Shown: positions 44,980 through 53,726 of the stretch, piece by piece
How the letters are laid out: each line of letters starts with the position of its first letter
Position numbering within the stretch: the first letter of the stretch is position 1
Source: Streptomyces sp. YIM 121038
GTDB taxonomy: Bacteria; Actinomycetota; Actinomycetes; Streptomycetales; Streptomycetaceae
Reading direction: 5' to 3'
DNA: 64,000 nucleotides
Assembly (NCBI RefSeq): GCF_006088715.1
Contig: NZ_CP030771.1
Location: 62,001-126,000, forward strand
Notes under the pieces: model-generated
The model's database searches: none
What the model was told of the DNA's origin: nothing
The model's input: only the letters and a program-made list of their open reading frames with translations
Program-made: the position numbers and the translations under genes

Positions 44980-45807
44980 GTGTCCAAACGCATCCTGGTC
45001 GTGCTTTCCGAATACGGCTACTGGGGCGAGGAACTCGTGGGCCCAATCGAGGCTTTCGACGCACGCGGGTATCGCACCACGTTCATGACTCCGCACGGCA
45101 AGCGGGCGCAGGCCCTGCCGCCCAGTCTCGATTCCGAGTACATCGACCCACCGCTGGGCCGTGCGGTCACCTCGCGGGACATGGCCCGCCGCGCGAGGGC
45201 GCTGGATGACTCCAGCCGTCTGGACAATCCCCTGAGCCTGGCGGAGATGATCCCCGAGCGCCCGTACTACAGCGCGCTGAACCACCTGCGGGAGCTGGAG
45301 AGTTACCACAGCAACCTGGCGGCGGCCGTGCAGGAGCTGCTGGGCGGCTTCGACGCGCTGGTCATCGTCGGCGGCAGCGGCCCGATCGTGGACCTGGCCA
45401 ACAACGAGCGGCTGCACGAGCTGATCCTGGCCTTCGCCCGGGCCGACAAGCCGATCCTGGCCGAGTGCTACGGCGTGGCCGCGCTCGCCTTCGCCCGGGA
45501 CTGGGACGCGCGGGCCAGCCTGCTGTGGGGCAAGCACGTCACCGGTCACCCCAAGGAGTACGACTACAAGGACGGCACCGGGTTCGTGGGGGTCGACTTC
45601 AACATGGGGCCGCCGCCCTACCCGCTGGAGTACATCCTGCGCGATGCCACCGGCCCCGGCGGCGCCTTCCACGGCAACGTCGGCAAGGAGGTCTCGGTCG
45701 TCGTGGACTTCCCGTTCATCACCGCGCGCTCCACGCCGGACTCGGTGACGGCCGGGGAGATGCTCATCGAGGTCCTGGAGAGCGGCCTGCGCCGCTACGG
45801 CTGGTGA
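44980..45807 (+). CDS. DJ-1/PfpI-superfamily protein (copy 1)
   Basis: A 275-residue class I glutamine-amidotransferase-like protein with the nucleophile elbow AECYGVAAL (C163) and GGSGP before it, close to Hsp31-like members. Known activities in the family include glyoxalase III, isonitrile hydratase and amidase. The GTG at 44980 is chosen because GGGAG lies six bases upstream; an upstream in-frame ATG at 44902 would add 26 residues without a ribosome binding site. It heads a plus-strand operon with a ThDP enzyme. The substrate is unknown. Confidence 0.8.
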   Translation: MSKRILVVLSEYGYWGEELVGPIEAFDARGYRTTFMTPHGKRAQALPPSLDSEYIDPPLGRAVTSRDMARRARALDDSSRLDNPLSLAEMIPERPYYSALNHLRELESYHSNLAAAVQELLGGFDALVIVGGSGPIVDLANNERLHELILAFARADKPILAECYGVAALAFARDWDARASLLWGKHVTGHPKEYDYKDGTGFVGVDFNMGPPPYPLEYILRDATGPGGAFHGNVGKEVSVVVDFPFITARSTPDSVTAGEMLIEVLESGLRRYGW

Positions 45808-45841
45808 GCGTTCCCGGGCGACGGTGAAGGAGGAGAGGCCC

Positions 45842-47491
45842 ATGTCCGCCAGGCCCGCCAAGGCCGCGGTGTTCGAGCAGCTGGCCGCCGACGGGGTGCG
45901 TCATCTGTTCGGCAATCCCGGCACGGTCGAGCAGGGCCTGCTGGACCTCGCCGGTGACAGCGAGGTCGGCTATGTGCTGGCCCTGCACGAGAGCGTCGCG
46001 GTGGCCATGGCCGACGGCTACGCGCGCGCCGCCCAGCGCCCCGGTGTCGTCCAGCTGCACAGCGCGGTGGGCCTGGGCAACGCGGTCGGCATGCTGTACC
46101 AGGCCCGGCGCGGCGGTTCGCCGCTGGTGGTCCTGGCCGGGGAGGCCGGGGTGCGCTATGCGGCGCTTGACGCGCAGATGGCCGCCGATCTGGTGGCCAT
46201 CGCGCAGCCGGTGACCAAGTACGCCGCCCGGGTCCTGGACGCCTCCTCGGTGCTGCGGGAGCTGCGCCGGGCGGTGAAGATCGCCATGACGCCGCCGCGC
46301 GGCCCGGTCCTGGTGGTGCTGCCCGCCGACGTGCTGGAGCAGCCCACCGCCGAGCCGGCGGTGCCCGCCTCCGTCCCGCACACCCGTGCCGTGCCCGAGC
46401 CGGCCGCCCTGGCGCGGGCGGCCGCGCTGCTGGCGGGCGGGGCGCGCCCGCTGATCCTGATGGGTGACGGCGTCGCGGCCAGCGGCGCCCAGCAGGCCCT
46501 GACGCGCGTCGCGGAGGCGCTGGGCGCGCCGGTGTGGGGGGTGAACTCCTCCGAGGTGAACTTCGATGCCACCCATCGGCTGTTCGGCGGGCTGCTCGGG
46601 CACATGTTCGGCGCCGACAGTGCGCGGGTGGTGGGCGGCGCGGACGCGGTCCTGATCGTGGGCACCTATGTGTTCCCCGAGGTCTTCCCCGAGCTGGCAA
46701 GCCCCTTCGCGCAGGGCGCGGCGATCGTGCACATCGACGCCGACGCCTATGAGATCGCCAAGAACTTCCCGGTCGATCTGGGGCTCGCCGCCGATCCCGC
46801 GCTGGCCCTTGACGCCCTCGCCGAGCACCTCGCCGGGCTGCCGGGGCGGGCGGGGGGCGCACGCGAGCCGCAGGCCGCGCACGCGCCCACCGCCGCCGCC
46901 CCGGTCCAGGGGCGCGGGCGGGCCCGGCAGGCGGACGGGGCGGGGTCGTTGATGGAGTGTTTCGCCCGGGAGCTGGCCGCCCAGGCCCCGCCCGGCCTGG
47001 TGGTGTTCGACGAGGCGCTGACCGCCTGCGCCCCGCTGCTGCGCCATCTGCCGCCGCGGCGGGCGGGAGGCTACTTCCAGACCCGCGGCGGCTCGCTGGG
47101 GGTGGGCATCCCCGGCGCCCTGGGCGCCAAACTGGCCCGCCCCGAGCTGCCGGTGGTGGCCTTCACCGGCGACGGGGCGAGCATGTACACCATCCAGGCG
47201 CTGTGGAGCGCGGCCCGCTACCGCATCGGCGCCAAGTTCGTGATCTGCAACAACCGCCGCTACCAGCTGCTGGACGACAACATCGAGCGGTACTGGGCCG
47301 AGCTGGGCATCGCTCCGCGCGCCCACCCCGAGGCCTTCGACCTGTCCGGGCCGGACATCGACTTCACCGCCCTGGCCGGCGCCCTGGGCGTGCCGGGGCG
47401 GCGGGTGGACAAGCCCGGCCAGGTGCCCGGCGCCGTGCGCGCCCTGCTCGCCCACCGGGGTCCCTACCTGGTGGACCTCGACACCGCCTAG
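45842..47491 (+). CDS. Thiamine-diphosphate enzyme, benzoylformate-decarboxylase/acetolactate-synthase type
   Basis: A 549-residue ThDP-dependent enzyme. The catalytic Glu is E50 in ALHESVAVAMADGYAR, and the cofactor motif runs from GDGAS to NN (about 442-469). The overall layout resembles benzoylformate decarboxylase and related 2-oxoacid decarboxylases/carboligases. It could decarboxylate an arylglyoxylate or join an aldehyde to another carbonyl; an aromatic aldehyde from the GriC/GriD-like pair is one possible acceptor. A strong AGGAGGAG precedes the ATG. A Gly/Ala/Arg-rich linker lies near residues 335-365. Confidence 0.83.
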   Translation: MSARPAKAAVFEQLAADGVRHLFGNPGTVEQGLLDLAGDSEVGYVLALHESVAVAMADGYARAAQRPGVVQLHSAVGLGNAVGMLYQARRGGSPLVVLAGEAGVRYAALDAQMAADLVAIAQPVTKYAARVLDASSVLRELRRAVKIAMTPPRGPVLVVLPADVLEQPTAEPAVPASVPHTRAVPEPAALARAAALLAGGARPLILMGDGVAASGAQQALTRVAEALGAPVWGVNSSEVNFDATHRLFGGLLGHMFGADSARVVGGADAVLIVGTYVFPEVFPELASPFAQGAAIVHIDADAYEIAKNFPVDLGLAADPALALDALAEHLAGLPGRAGGAREPQAAHAPTAAAPVQGRGRARQADGAGSLMECFARELAAQAPPGLVVFDEALTACAPLLRHLPPRRAGGYFQTRGGSLGVGIPGALGAKLARPELPVVAFTGDGASMYTIQALWSAARYRIGAKFVICNNRRYQLLDDNIERYWAELGIAPRAHPEAFDLSGPDIDFTALAGALGVPGRRVDKPGQVPGAVRALLAHRGPYLVDLDTA

Positions 47492-47599
47492 CCCCTCCTG
47501 CCCCCGCCCCCCTCTTTTTTGTGCCCCCGCCTCTGTGGGCGCAGGCCTTCCGGGGGGGGCGGGGGCGGGCAAGTCCTCGTGGAGCCAAGGAGCCTTTCC

Positions 47600-48052
47600 A
47601 TGTCCCCCCTGCGGACCCCTCCCGCCGAGCACACCGCCACGGCGGCGATCGGCCAGCTGGTCACCGACTGGTACCGGGCGCTGGACCGGCACGATCCGCT
47701 GCCGGTGCTGAGCGCGCTGGTCACCGACGACGTGGTGCTGCATCTGCCCGAGGGCGCGGTGCACGGCCACAGCGGTCTGGCCCAGTGGTACGAGGCCGTC
47801 ACCCACCGCTTCTTCGACGAGGAGCACACCCTGGCCTCGCTGGAGGTGCGCCTGGCGGCGGGCCCCTGCGCGGAGGTGGACCTCGTCGTGAACTGGCAGA
47901 CCAAGGTGTGGCAGGCGCCCGCCGCGCGCAGCACCTGGCTGGGCTTCGATGCCCACCAGCGCTGGACGGTGGCCCATGACGGCGCCCGCTGGCGCATCCG
48001 CACCTACACCGTCACCGCGCTGGCCCCGATGCCCGGCTCGCCGCCGCTGTAG
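47600..48052 (+). CDS. SnoaL/NTF2-like protein
   Basis: A 150-residue protein with the NTF2-like pattern: N-terminal helix with LVTDWYRALDRHD, a DDVVLHLP strand, then WYEAVTHRF and a C-terminal beta sheet ending WRIRTYTVTAL. Family members serve as small cyclases, isomerases or hydroxylases in antibiotic pathways, or as scaffold proteins. AAGGAG precedes the ATG at 47600. It sits between the ThDP enzyme and the second DJ-1 protein, so it probably acts on the same intermediate. Confidence 0.78.
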   Translation: MSPLRTPPAEHTATAAIGQLVTDWYRALDRHDPLPVLSALVTDDVVLHLPEGAVHGHSGLAQWYEAVTHRFFDEEHTLASLEVRLAAGPCAEVDLVVNWQTKVWQAPAARSTWLGFDAHQRWTVAHDGARWRIRTYTVTALAPMPGSPPL

Positions 48053-48129
48053 CCGCGCCCGGCCCTTGGGGCCGTTGCGGCCCCGCTCCGTGTCTTTGCC
48101 ACGCCACCTATGACTTCGGGATCGTCCAC

Positions 48130-48741
48130 ATGGGAATCGTCAAGCCCCTGCCCACCGGCCGGCTCGCCGGCAAGCGCCTGGGCATCCTGCTGGAAAGCGG
48201 CTACGTCGAGGAGGAGATCGCCTACTACCAGCGCCGCTTCGCCGAGGACGGGGCCGAGGTGACGCTGCTGACCCGTCTGTGGGGGCTGTCGTCGATCACC
48301 TTCACCGGCCAGGGCCACCAGGCGCCGCTCACCGTCGAGGGCGACCTGGAGGCGGTCGACTTCCACGAACTGCTGCAGTACTCGGCGCTGATCGTGCCCT
48401 CCGGGCTGGTCGCGGAGCGGCTGCGCTACAGCGAGGACGTGGAGCAGATCTCGCCCGCCCTGGAGCTGCTGCGCCGCGCCTTTCGGGTGCCCAGTGTCCT
48501 CAAGGCGTTCTCCTGCCACGGCCTGCAGCTGCTCTCGGCCGCCCCCGAGCTGCTCCGTGACCGGCCGGTGACCTGCCACAACAACGTGGCCGGCGATGTG
48601 CGCAACATGGGCGCGGTCTACCTCAACCAGGACCTGGTCGTGGACCGCGACCTGATCACCTCGCGCACGGTCGAGCACTGCCATCTGCTGGCCCGCACCG
48701 TCATCGAGCGCCTGGACATCCCGGCGAGGGCGGCCGCATGA
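48130..48741 (+). CDS. DJ-1/PfpI-superfamily protein (copy 2)
   Basis: A 203-residue DJ-1/PfpI protein with the nucleophile C129 in KAFSCHGLQLL and the closing LITSRTVEHCHLL segment typical of PfpI members. It is not a close copy of the protein at 44980 but shares the fold and the operon. Its stop overlaps the start of the epimerase gene by four bases. A glyoxalase, amidase or hydratase step on a reactive carbonyl or isonitrile is possible; none can be chosen from sequence. Confidence 0.82.
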   Translation: MGIVKPLPTGRLAGKRLGILLESGYVEEEIAYYQRRFAEDGAEVTLLTRLWGLSSITFTGQGHQAPLTVEGDLEAVDFHELLQYSALIVPSGLVAERLRYSEDVEQISPALELLRRAFRVPSVLKAFSCHGLQLLSAAPELLRDRPVTCHNNVAGDVRNMGAVYLNQDLVVDRDLITSRTVEHCHLLARTVIERLDIPARAAA

Positions 48742-50570
48742 GCGCGCCCGCCGTGCTGCCGTTCTCCTTCTCCGACCTGAGCACCGGCTACGTCACCGGC
48801 CGGCTCGGCAGCCGCTTCACCCTCACCACCCCCGACGGCCGCGAGGTGCTGATCCATCTGAGCGCCGCCACCACCGGCCAGCGCCTGCGCAACCTCGGCG
48901 AGCCCTACCAGGACGTCACCGGGCAGCTGGCCGACCTGCTCACCCCGGGCACCTACGTGTTCGTCTACGGGCCCATCTACCCCGCGGGCAGCGGCCTGGT
49001 CTACCAGGCCGACCGGGTGGTCATCGCCGGCGGGGCGGGCGCGGTGCCGCCCTGGCAGGAGCGCGGCTGGTGGACGCGCCAGCTCACGGAGCTGGCCTGC
49101 TTCTACCGGCGCTCGCAGTTCGGCGCGGGCGCCGTCGACTTCGCCGAGTACCGCACCGAGATCCACGGCAGCGGCCACAAGACCACCCAGCACGTCCAGG
49201 AGACCGACACCCTCTCCCGCCTGGTCTACGGCATGGCCAGCGCCTACCTGCTCACCGGCAACGAGGACTTCCTGGACGTCGCCGAGCGCGGCTCGCGCTA
49301 TCTGCACGAGCACCTGCGCTTCCATGACCCGGACGAGGGCATCGTGTACTGGTACCACGGCGTGGACGTGGCCGGGCCGGTGGAACGCAAGCTGTTCGCC
49401 TCGGAGTTCGGCGACGACTACCGCGCCATCCCCGCCTACGAGCAGATCTACGCGCTGGTCGGGCTGGCCCAGACCTACCGCGTCACCGGCGCCCCGCGCA
49501 TCAAGCAGGACCTGGAGGCGACCGTCAAGCTCTTCGACACCGCCTTTTACGACCCGCGCCTGGGCGGCTACTTCTCCCACATCGACCCGGTCACCCTCAG
49601 CCCCCACCACGACAGCCTGGGCCCCAACCGCTCGCGCAAGAACTGGAACTCGGTGGGCGACCACGCCCCCGCCTACCTGATCAACCTGTACCTGGCCACC
49701 GGCGAGGAACGCTACCGGCGCATGCTGGAGCACACCTTCGACATGATCGTCACCCATCTGCCCGACCGCTCCCGCGACCGCAGCGTCTTCGTCAACGAGC
49801 GCTTCCACGCCGACTGGACGCCCGACCACGACTGGGGCTGGCAGCAGAACCGCGCGGTCGTCGGCCACAACCTGAAGATCGTGTGGAACCTGATGCGGAT
49901 GCACGCCGTGCTGCCCAAACGCGAATACCGCCAGCTCGCCGAGCAGCTGGCCGCCCAGCTGCCGGCCGTGGGCCGCGACGGGCAGCGCGGGGGCTGGTAC
50001 GACGTCCTGGAGCGCGAGGCCGAGGACGGCCGGCACGCCTTCGCCTGGCACGACCGCAAGACCTGGTGGCAGCAGGAGCAGGCCATCCTCGCCTACCTGG
50101 TCCTGGCCGGCGCCACCGGCCAGGACACCTACACGCGCCACGCGGACGAGGCGGCCGCCTTCTACAACGCCTTCTTCCTCGACCACGACGAGGGCGGCGT
50201 CCACTTCACCGTCCTGGCCAGCGGCATCCCCTACCTGCTGGGCAACGAACGCCTCAAGGGCAGCCACGCCATGGCGATGTACCACAAGGCCGAACTGTGC
50301 TACCTCGCCGAGGTCTACACCCGGCTGCTGGTGCGCGGCGAGCCGCTGGACCTGTGGTTCAAGCCGCACGCCGACGCCGACTTCCCCGACAACCTGCTGC
50401 GGGTGGCCCCCGACCTGCTGCCGCCCGGCCGCGTCGAACTCGAGCACGTCCTGATCGACGGCGCGCCCTACAGCGACTTCGACGCCGAGGAGCTGACCGT
50501 GCGCCTGCCCCGGCGCGCCCGGCGCATGACCGTCCAGGTCCGCCTGCGCCCCGCCCCCGCCCGCCCCTGA
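48738..50570 (+). CDS. N-acylglucosamine 2-epimerase (AGE)-family protein with extra N-terminal domain
   Basis: A 610-residue protein. Residues from about 120 to 540 form an (alpha/alpha)6 barrel of the AGE/cellobiose-epimerase type, with WYHGVD, EQIYALVGLAQTY and a C-terminal KGSHAMAMYHKAELCYLAEVY. The first 110 residues look like a separate beta-rich domain (GRLGSRFTLTTPDGREVLIHL), and a beta-rich tail follows the barrel. Typical AGE enzymes have about 400 residues. It would isomerise or epimerise a sugar or sugar-like substrate. It is coupled to the DJ-1 gene by a four-base overlap. Confidence 0.78.
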   Translation: MSAPAVLPFSFSDLSTGYVTGRLGSRFTLTTPDGREVLIHLSAATTGQRLRNLGEPYQDVTGQLADLLTPGTYVFVYGPIYPAGSGLVYQADRVVIAGGAGAVPPWQERGWWTRQLTELACFYRRSQFGAGAVDFAEYRTEIHGSGHKTTQHVQETDTLSRLVYGMASAYLLTGNEDFLDVAERGSRYLHEHLRFHDPDEGIVYWYHGVDVAGPVERKLFASEFGDDYRAIPAYEQIYALVGLAQTYRVTGAPRIKQDLEATVKLFDTAFYDPRLGGYFSHIDPVTLSPHHDSLGPNRSRKNWNSVGDHAPAYLINLYLATGEERYRRMLEHTFDMIVTHLPDRSRDRSVFVNERFHADWTPDHDWGWQQNRAVVGHNLKIVWNLMRMHAVLPKREYRQLAEQLAAQLPAVGRDGQRGGWYDVLEREAEDGRHAFAWHDRKTWWQQEQAILAYLVLAGATGQDTYTRHADEAAAFYNAFFLDHDEGGVHFTVLASGIPYLLGNERLKGSHAMAMYHKAELCYLAEVYTRLLVRGEPLDLWFKPHADADFPDNLLRVAPDLLPPGRVELEHVLIDGAPYSDFDAEELTVRLPRRARRMTVQVRLRPAPARP

Positions 50571-50585
50571 CCCCCGCCCTCTTCT

Positions 50586-50615
50586 TTCCTGCTCTTCTTC
50601 CTGCTCTTCTTCCGC
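50586..50615. repeat. Short tandem repeat TTCCTGCTCTTC
   Basis: Two and a partial third pyrimidine-rich copies, 13 bases apart, in the spacer between the epimerase and STAS genes. Confidence 0.5.
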
Positions 50616-50715
50616 GTCCGCCGGGCGCCGCCGGGCGCGGTGCCCCCTCCTTGTCTGTGCACGGCTGCTGTTGATCCGTCCGTACCGCGATGAAAAGACT
50701 CCAAGGGATGACGTG

Positions 50716-51060
50716 ATGAGTTTTGAGGCCTACTTCGGGTTCACCGGTGACACCGCCACGATCTACCTCAGCGGGGATCTGACCGACAAACGGGTGCCCG
50801 CCGTGCGCACCCTGATCGATCAGGCGCTGTCGCGTCCGGTGAACCGGCTGGTGCTGCGCATGCACGGGCTGACCTCGCTGTCCGCGGCCGGGGTGCGCTG
50901 CCTGTGCTGCACCCAGCAGCAGCTGCCCGCCGGCGCGCAGATCGTGGTGGACGGCGCCTGCGACCGCGTCCGCCGGGTGCTGCAGGCCAGCGGCTTCGCC
51001 CAGGCCGTCACCCTCATCGAGGGCTCGGTGAGCCTGCCCGACGAGCCCGCCGCCGCCTGA
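50716..51060 (+). CDS. STAS-domain protein (anti-sigma factor antagonist-like)
   Basis: A 114-residue stand-alone STAS protein. The strand-helix order is visible, with TATIYLSGDLT, a NRLVLRMHGLTSLSAAGVRCL segment containing the conserved phosphorylatable Ser region (SLSAAG), and a C-terminal helix LQASGFAQAVTLI. Such proteins bind switch-kinase anti-sigma factors. No partner kinase is in the window. It may link the cluster to a sigma cascade. AAGGGA precedes the ATG at 50716. Confidence 0.8.
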   Translation: MSFEAYFGFTGDTATIYLSGDLTDKRVPAVRTLIDQALSRPVNRLVLRMHGLTSLSAAGVRCLCCTQQQLPAGAQIVVDGACDRVRRVLQASGFAQAVTLIEGSVSLPDEPAAA

Positions 51061-51145
51061 CCCCGAACACCCCTTTGTCTGCCGTATGTCCCGCCTTTCT
51101 TGTACGTCCTGCGACACCCGCGCTACCCAAGGGAGATTCTCCGAC

Positions 51146-53644
51146 ATGAAGGCTGTTGTGATGGCCGGCGGCGAGGGCTCACGGCTGAGGCCGATGACCT
51201 CGGACCTGCCCAAGCCGCTGCTGCCGGTCGCCGACCGGCCGATCATGGAGCACGTGCTGCGCCTGCTCAAGCGCCACCGCCTGGACGACACGGTCGTCAC
51301 CGTGCAGTTCCTGGCCTCCCTCATCCGCGAGCAGTTCGGCGACGGCAGCGCGCTGGGCATGCGCCTGAGCTACGCCACCGAGCCCTACGCGCTGGGCACC
51401 GCGGGCAGCGTGAAGAACGCCGCCGGCCTGCTGGGCGAGGAGCCGTTCGTGGTGATCTCCGGGGACGCGCTGACCGACATCGACCTCACCGACCTGATCG
51501 CCTTCCACCGCGCCAAGGGCGCCCTGGTGACGGTGTGCCTGACGCGGGTGCCCGAGCCGGTGGAGTTCGGCATCACCGTCCTGGACGCCGGCGGGCGCGT
51601 GGAGCGCTTCCTGGAGAAGCCCACCTGGGGCCAGGTGTTCTCCGACACCGTCAACACCGGCATCTACGTCATGGAGCCCGAAGTCCTCGACTACGTCGCC
51701 GCGGGCGAGAGCGTGGACTGGTCCAGCGACGTCTTCCCCCGCCTGCTGGAGGAGGGCCGGGCCGTCTACGGCTACGTCGCCGAGGGCTACTGGGAGGACG
51801 TGGGCACCCACGCCAGCTATCTGCGCGCCCAGGCCGACGTCCTGGGCGGGCGGGTGGGCGTGGAGCGCGCCGGGGTGGAGCTCTCCCCCACCGTGCGGGT
51901 CGACAAAACCGCCCGCATCCACCCCACCGCCCAGCTGACGGGGCCGGTGTATGTGGGAGCGCACGCCCAGATCGGGGCGGGCGCCCGCATCGGCGAGCAC
52001 ACCGTGGTGGGCGCGCACGCGGTCGTCGACCAGGGCGCCCAGCTGCGCCGCGTGGTGGTGCACCCGCACGCCTATCTGGGCCCCGGCGCGGTGCTGCGCG
52101 GCTGCGTGATCGGCCGCAACAGCAGCCTGCGCCGCGATGTGCGCATCGAGGAGGGCAGCGTGCTGGGCGCGGGCTGCGTGGTGGAGGAGGACGCCCACGT
52201 CGCCGCCGACGTCCTGGTCTACCCGGGCAAGACCATCGAGGCGGGCACCACCGTCAACGACAGCCTGGTCTGGGAGTCGCGCGCCACCAAGTCGCTGTTC
52301 GGGCCGCGCGGGGTGCGCGGCGCCCTCAACAGCCAGGTCACCCCCGACCTCGCGGTGCGCCTGGCCAGCGCGTTCGCCACCACCCTGCCGCGCGGCGGCC
52401 AGGTCACCGTGGCCCGCGACCACGGCGTGGCCGCCCAGGTCCTGCTGCCCGCCATGATCTCCGCGCTGCGCGCGGCCGGCCTGGGCGTACGCGATCTGGG
52501 GCACGTGCCGCTGCCGCTGGCCCGCCGGCACACCGCCGAGGACAGCCACGGCGCCATCGTGGTCACCACCACCCCCGGCAGCGAGGAGAGCGTCGACATC
52601 CTCTTCCTGGACGCGCACGGCATCGACCTCTCCCCCACCGCCCAGCGCGGCCTGGAACGGGTCTTCTCCCGGCGCGAGTACCGGCGCGTGCTCTCCGGCG
52701 AGATGGGCCGCCTGCAGGCCGCGCCCACCAGCATCGAGGAGTACGCCGACGAACTCACCGCGCGCCTGGGCACCCTGGAGGGCCCCGGCCGGCGCCTGAA
52801 GGTCGTGGTGGACGCCGCCTGCGGCAGCACCGCCCTGACCCTGCCCGCCGTCCTGGGCCGGCTCAGCATCGAGGCGCTGACCGTCAACAACGCCCTGGTG
52901 CCCGCCTCCTCCACCGAGACCCCGGCCGAACGCCGCGCCGCCCTGCACACCCTGGGCCACTTCGTGGCCACCTCCGGCGCCGACTTCGGCGTGCGCTTCG
53001 ACCCCACCGGCGAACGCCTGTCCCTGGTCGACGAACAGGGCCACATCATCGCCGACGACCGCGTCCTGCTGCTCCTGGTCCGCCTGCTGACAGCCGAGGC
53101 CGGCGGCGGGCGCACCGCGGTACCGGTCACCGTCAGCCGCGCGGTGGAGCAGACCGCCCTGGCCCACGGCGGGCAGGTGCGCTGGGTGGCCACCGCGCCG
53201 GGCGACTTGAACCGCGCCGCCGCCGGCGGCGGCTTCATCCTGGCCGCCGACGGCGACGGCGCCTTCGTCCTGCCCCAGTTCAGCATCTACGCCGACGGCG
53301 TCGCGGCCTTCGTCAAGATCGCCGCCCTGCTCTCGGCGGACCACACCACGCTCAGCGAGCTCATCGCCCCGCTGCCCGCCGTGCACGTGCGCCAGCGCGA
53401 CCTGCCCACCGCCTGGCGCATCAAGGGCCAGGTCATGCGCACCGTCGTCGAGGCCGCCAGCGGACGGCAGATCGACACCACCGACGGGGTGCGCGTGCTG
53501 GAGGACGACGGCCGCTGGGCCCTGGTCCTGCCCGATGCGGCCGCCCCCATCACCCGCCTGTGGGCCGAGGGCCCCGACCCCGCGGCCGCCGACGCCCTGC
53601 TCGACGAATGGAGCGCGGCCGTACGCGGCTCCGCCGCCGCCTGA
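51146..53644 (+). CDS. Sugar nucleotidyltransferase fused to a degenerate phosphomannomutase domain
   Basis: An 832-residue fusion. The N-terminal nucleotidyltransferase domain (1-230) has AVVMAGGEGSRLRPMTSDLPKPLLPV and FLEKPTWG. A left-handed beta-helix of hexapeptide repeats follows (about 250-370), then a phosphohexomutase-like region. In that region the phosphoserine loop reads TTTPGSEES and the metal loop DPTGER, so mutase activity is doubtful. Proteins of this build are annotated as mannose-1-phosphate guanylyltransferases in streptomycetes. It would make an NDP-hexose. AAGGGAG precedes the ATG. Confidence 0.85.
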   Translation: MKAVVMAGGEGSRLRPMTSDLPKPLLPVADRPIMEHVLRLLKRHRLDDTVVTVQFLASLIREQFGDGSALGMRLSYATEPYALGTAGSVKNAAGLLGEEPFVVISGDALTDIDLTDLIAFHRAKGALVTVCLTRVPEPVEFGITVLDAGGRVERFLEKPTWGQVFSDTVNTGIYVMEPEVLDYVAAGESVDWSSDVFPRLLEEGRAVYGYVAEGYWEDVGTHASYLRAQADVLGGRVGVERAGVELSPTVRVDKTARIHPTAQLTGPVYVGAHAQIGAGARIGEHTVVGAHAVVDQGAQLRRVVVHPHAYLGPGAVLRGCVIGRNSSLRRDVRIEEGSVLGAGCVVEEDAHVAADVLVYPGKTIEAGTTVNDSLVWESRATKSLFGPRGVRGALNSQVTPDLAVRLASAFATTLPRGGQVTVARDHGVAAQVLLPAMISALRAAGLGVRDLGHVPLPLARRHTAEDSHGAIVVTTTPGSEESVDILFLDAHGIDLSPTAQRGLERVFSRREYRRVLSGEMGRLQAAPTSIEEYADELTARLGTLEGPGRRLKVVVDAACGSTALTLPAVLGRLSIEALTVNNALVPASSTETPAERRAALHTLGHFVATSGADFGVRFDPTGERLSLVDEQGHIIADDRVLLLLVRLLTAEAGGGRTAVPVTVSRAVEQTALAHGGQVRWVATAPGDLNRAAAGGGFILAADGDGAFVLPQFSIYADGVAAFVKIAALLSADHTTLSELIAPLPAVHVRQRDLPTAWRIKGQVMRTVVEAASGRQIDTTDGVRVLEDDGRWALVLPDAAAPITRLWAEGPDPAAADALLDEWSAAVRGSAAA

Positions 53645-53669
53645 CCCCCGCACCCCCGCGCAGCCGCCC

Positions 53670-53706
53670 GCCCCCGCCCCCGCACACCGGGTGCGGGGGC
53701 GGGGGC
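53670..53706. terminator. Bidirectional terminator between convergent operons
   Basis: A perfect 16-bp stem (53670-53685 with 53691-53706) with a 5-base loop, between stops facing each other. Confidence 0.8.
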
Positions 53707-53726
53707 GCGGACAGCCCCGAAGGGGG

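Noticed and set aside
47555..47580. Further copy of the operator box before the SnoaL-like gene
   Set aside because: Only GGGCAAGTCC is present, without the second half-site or the CGC flank; too weak to list.
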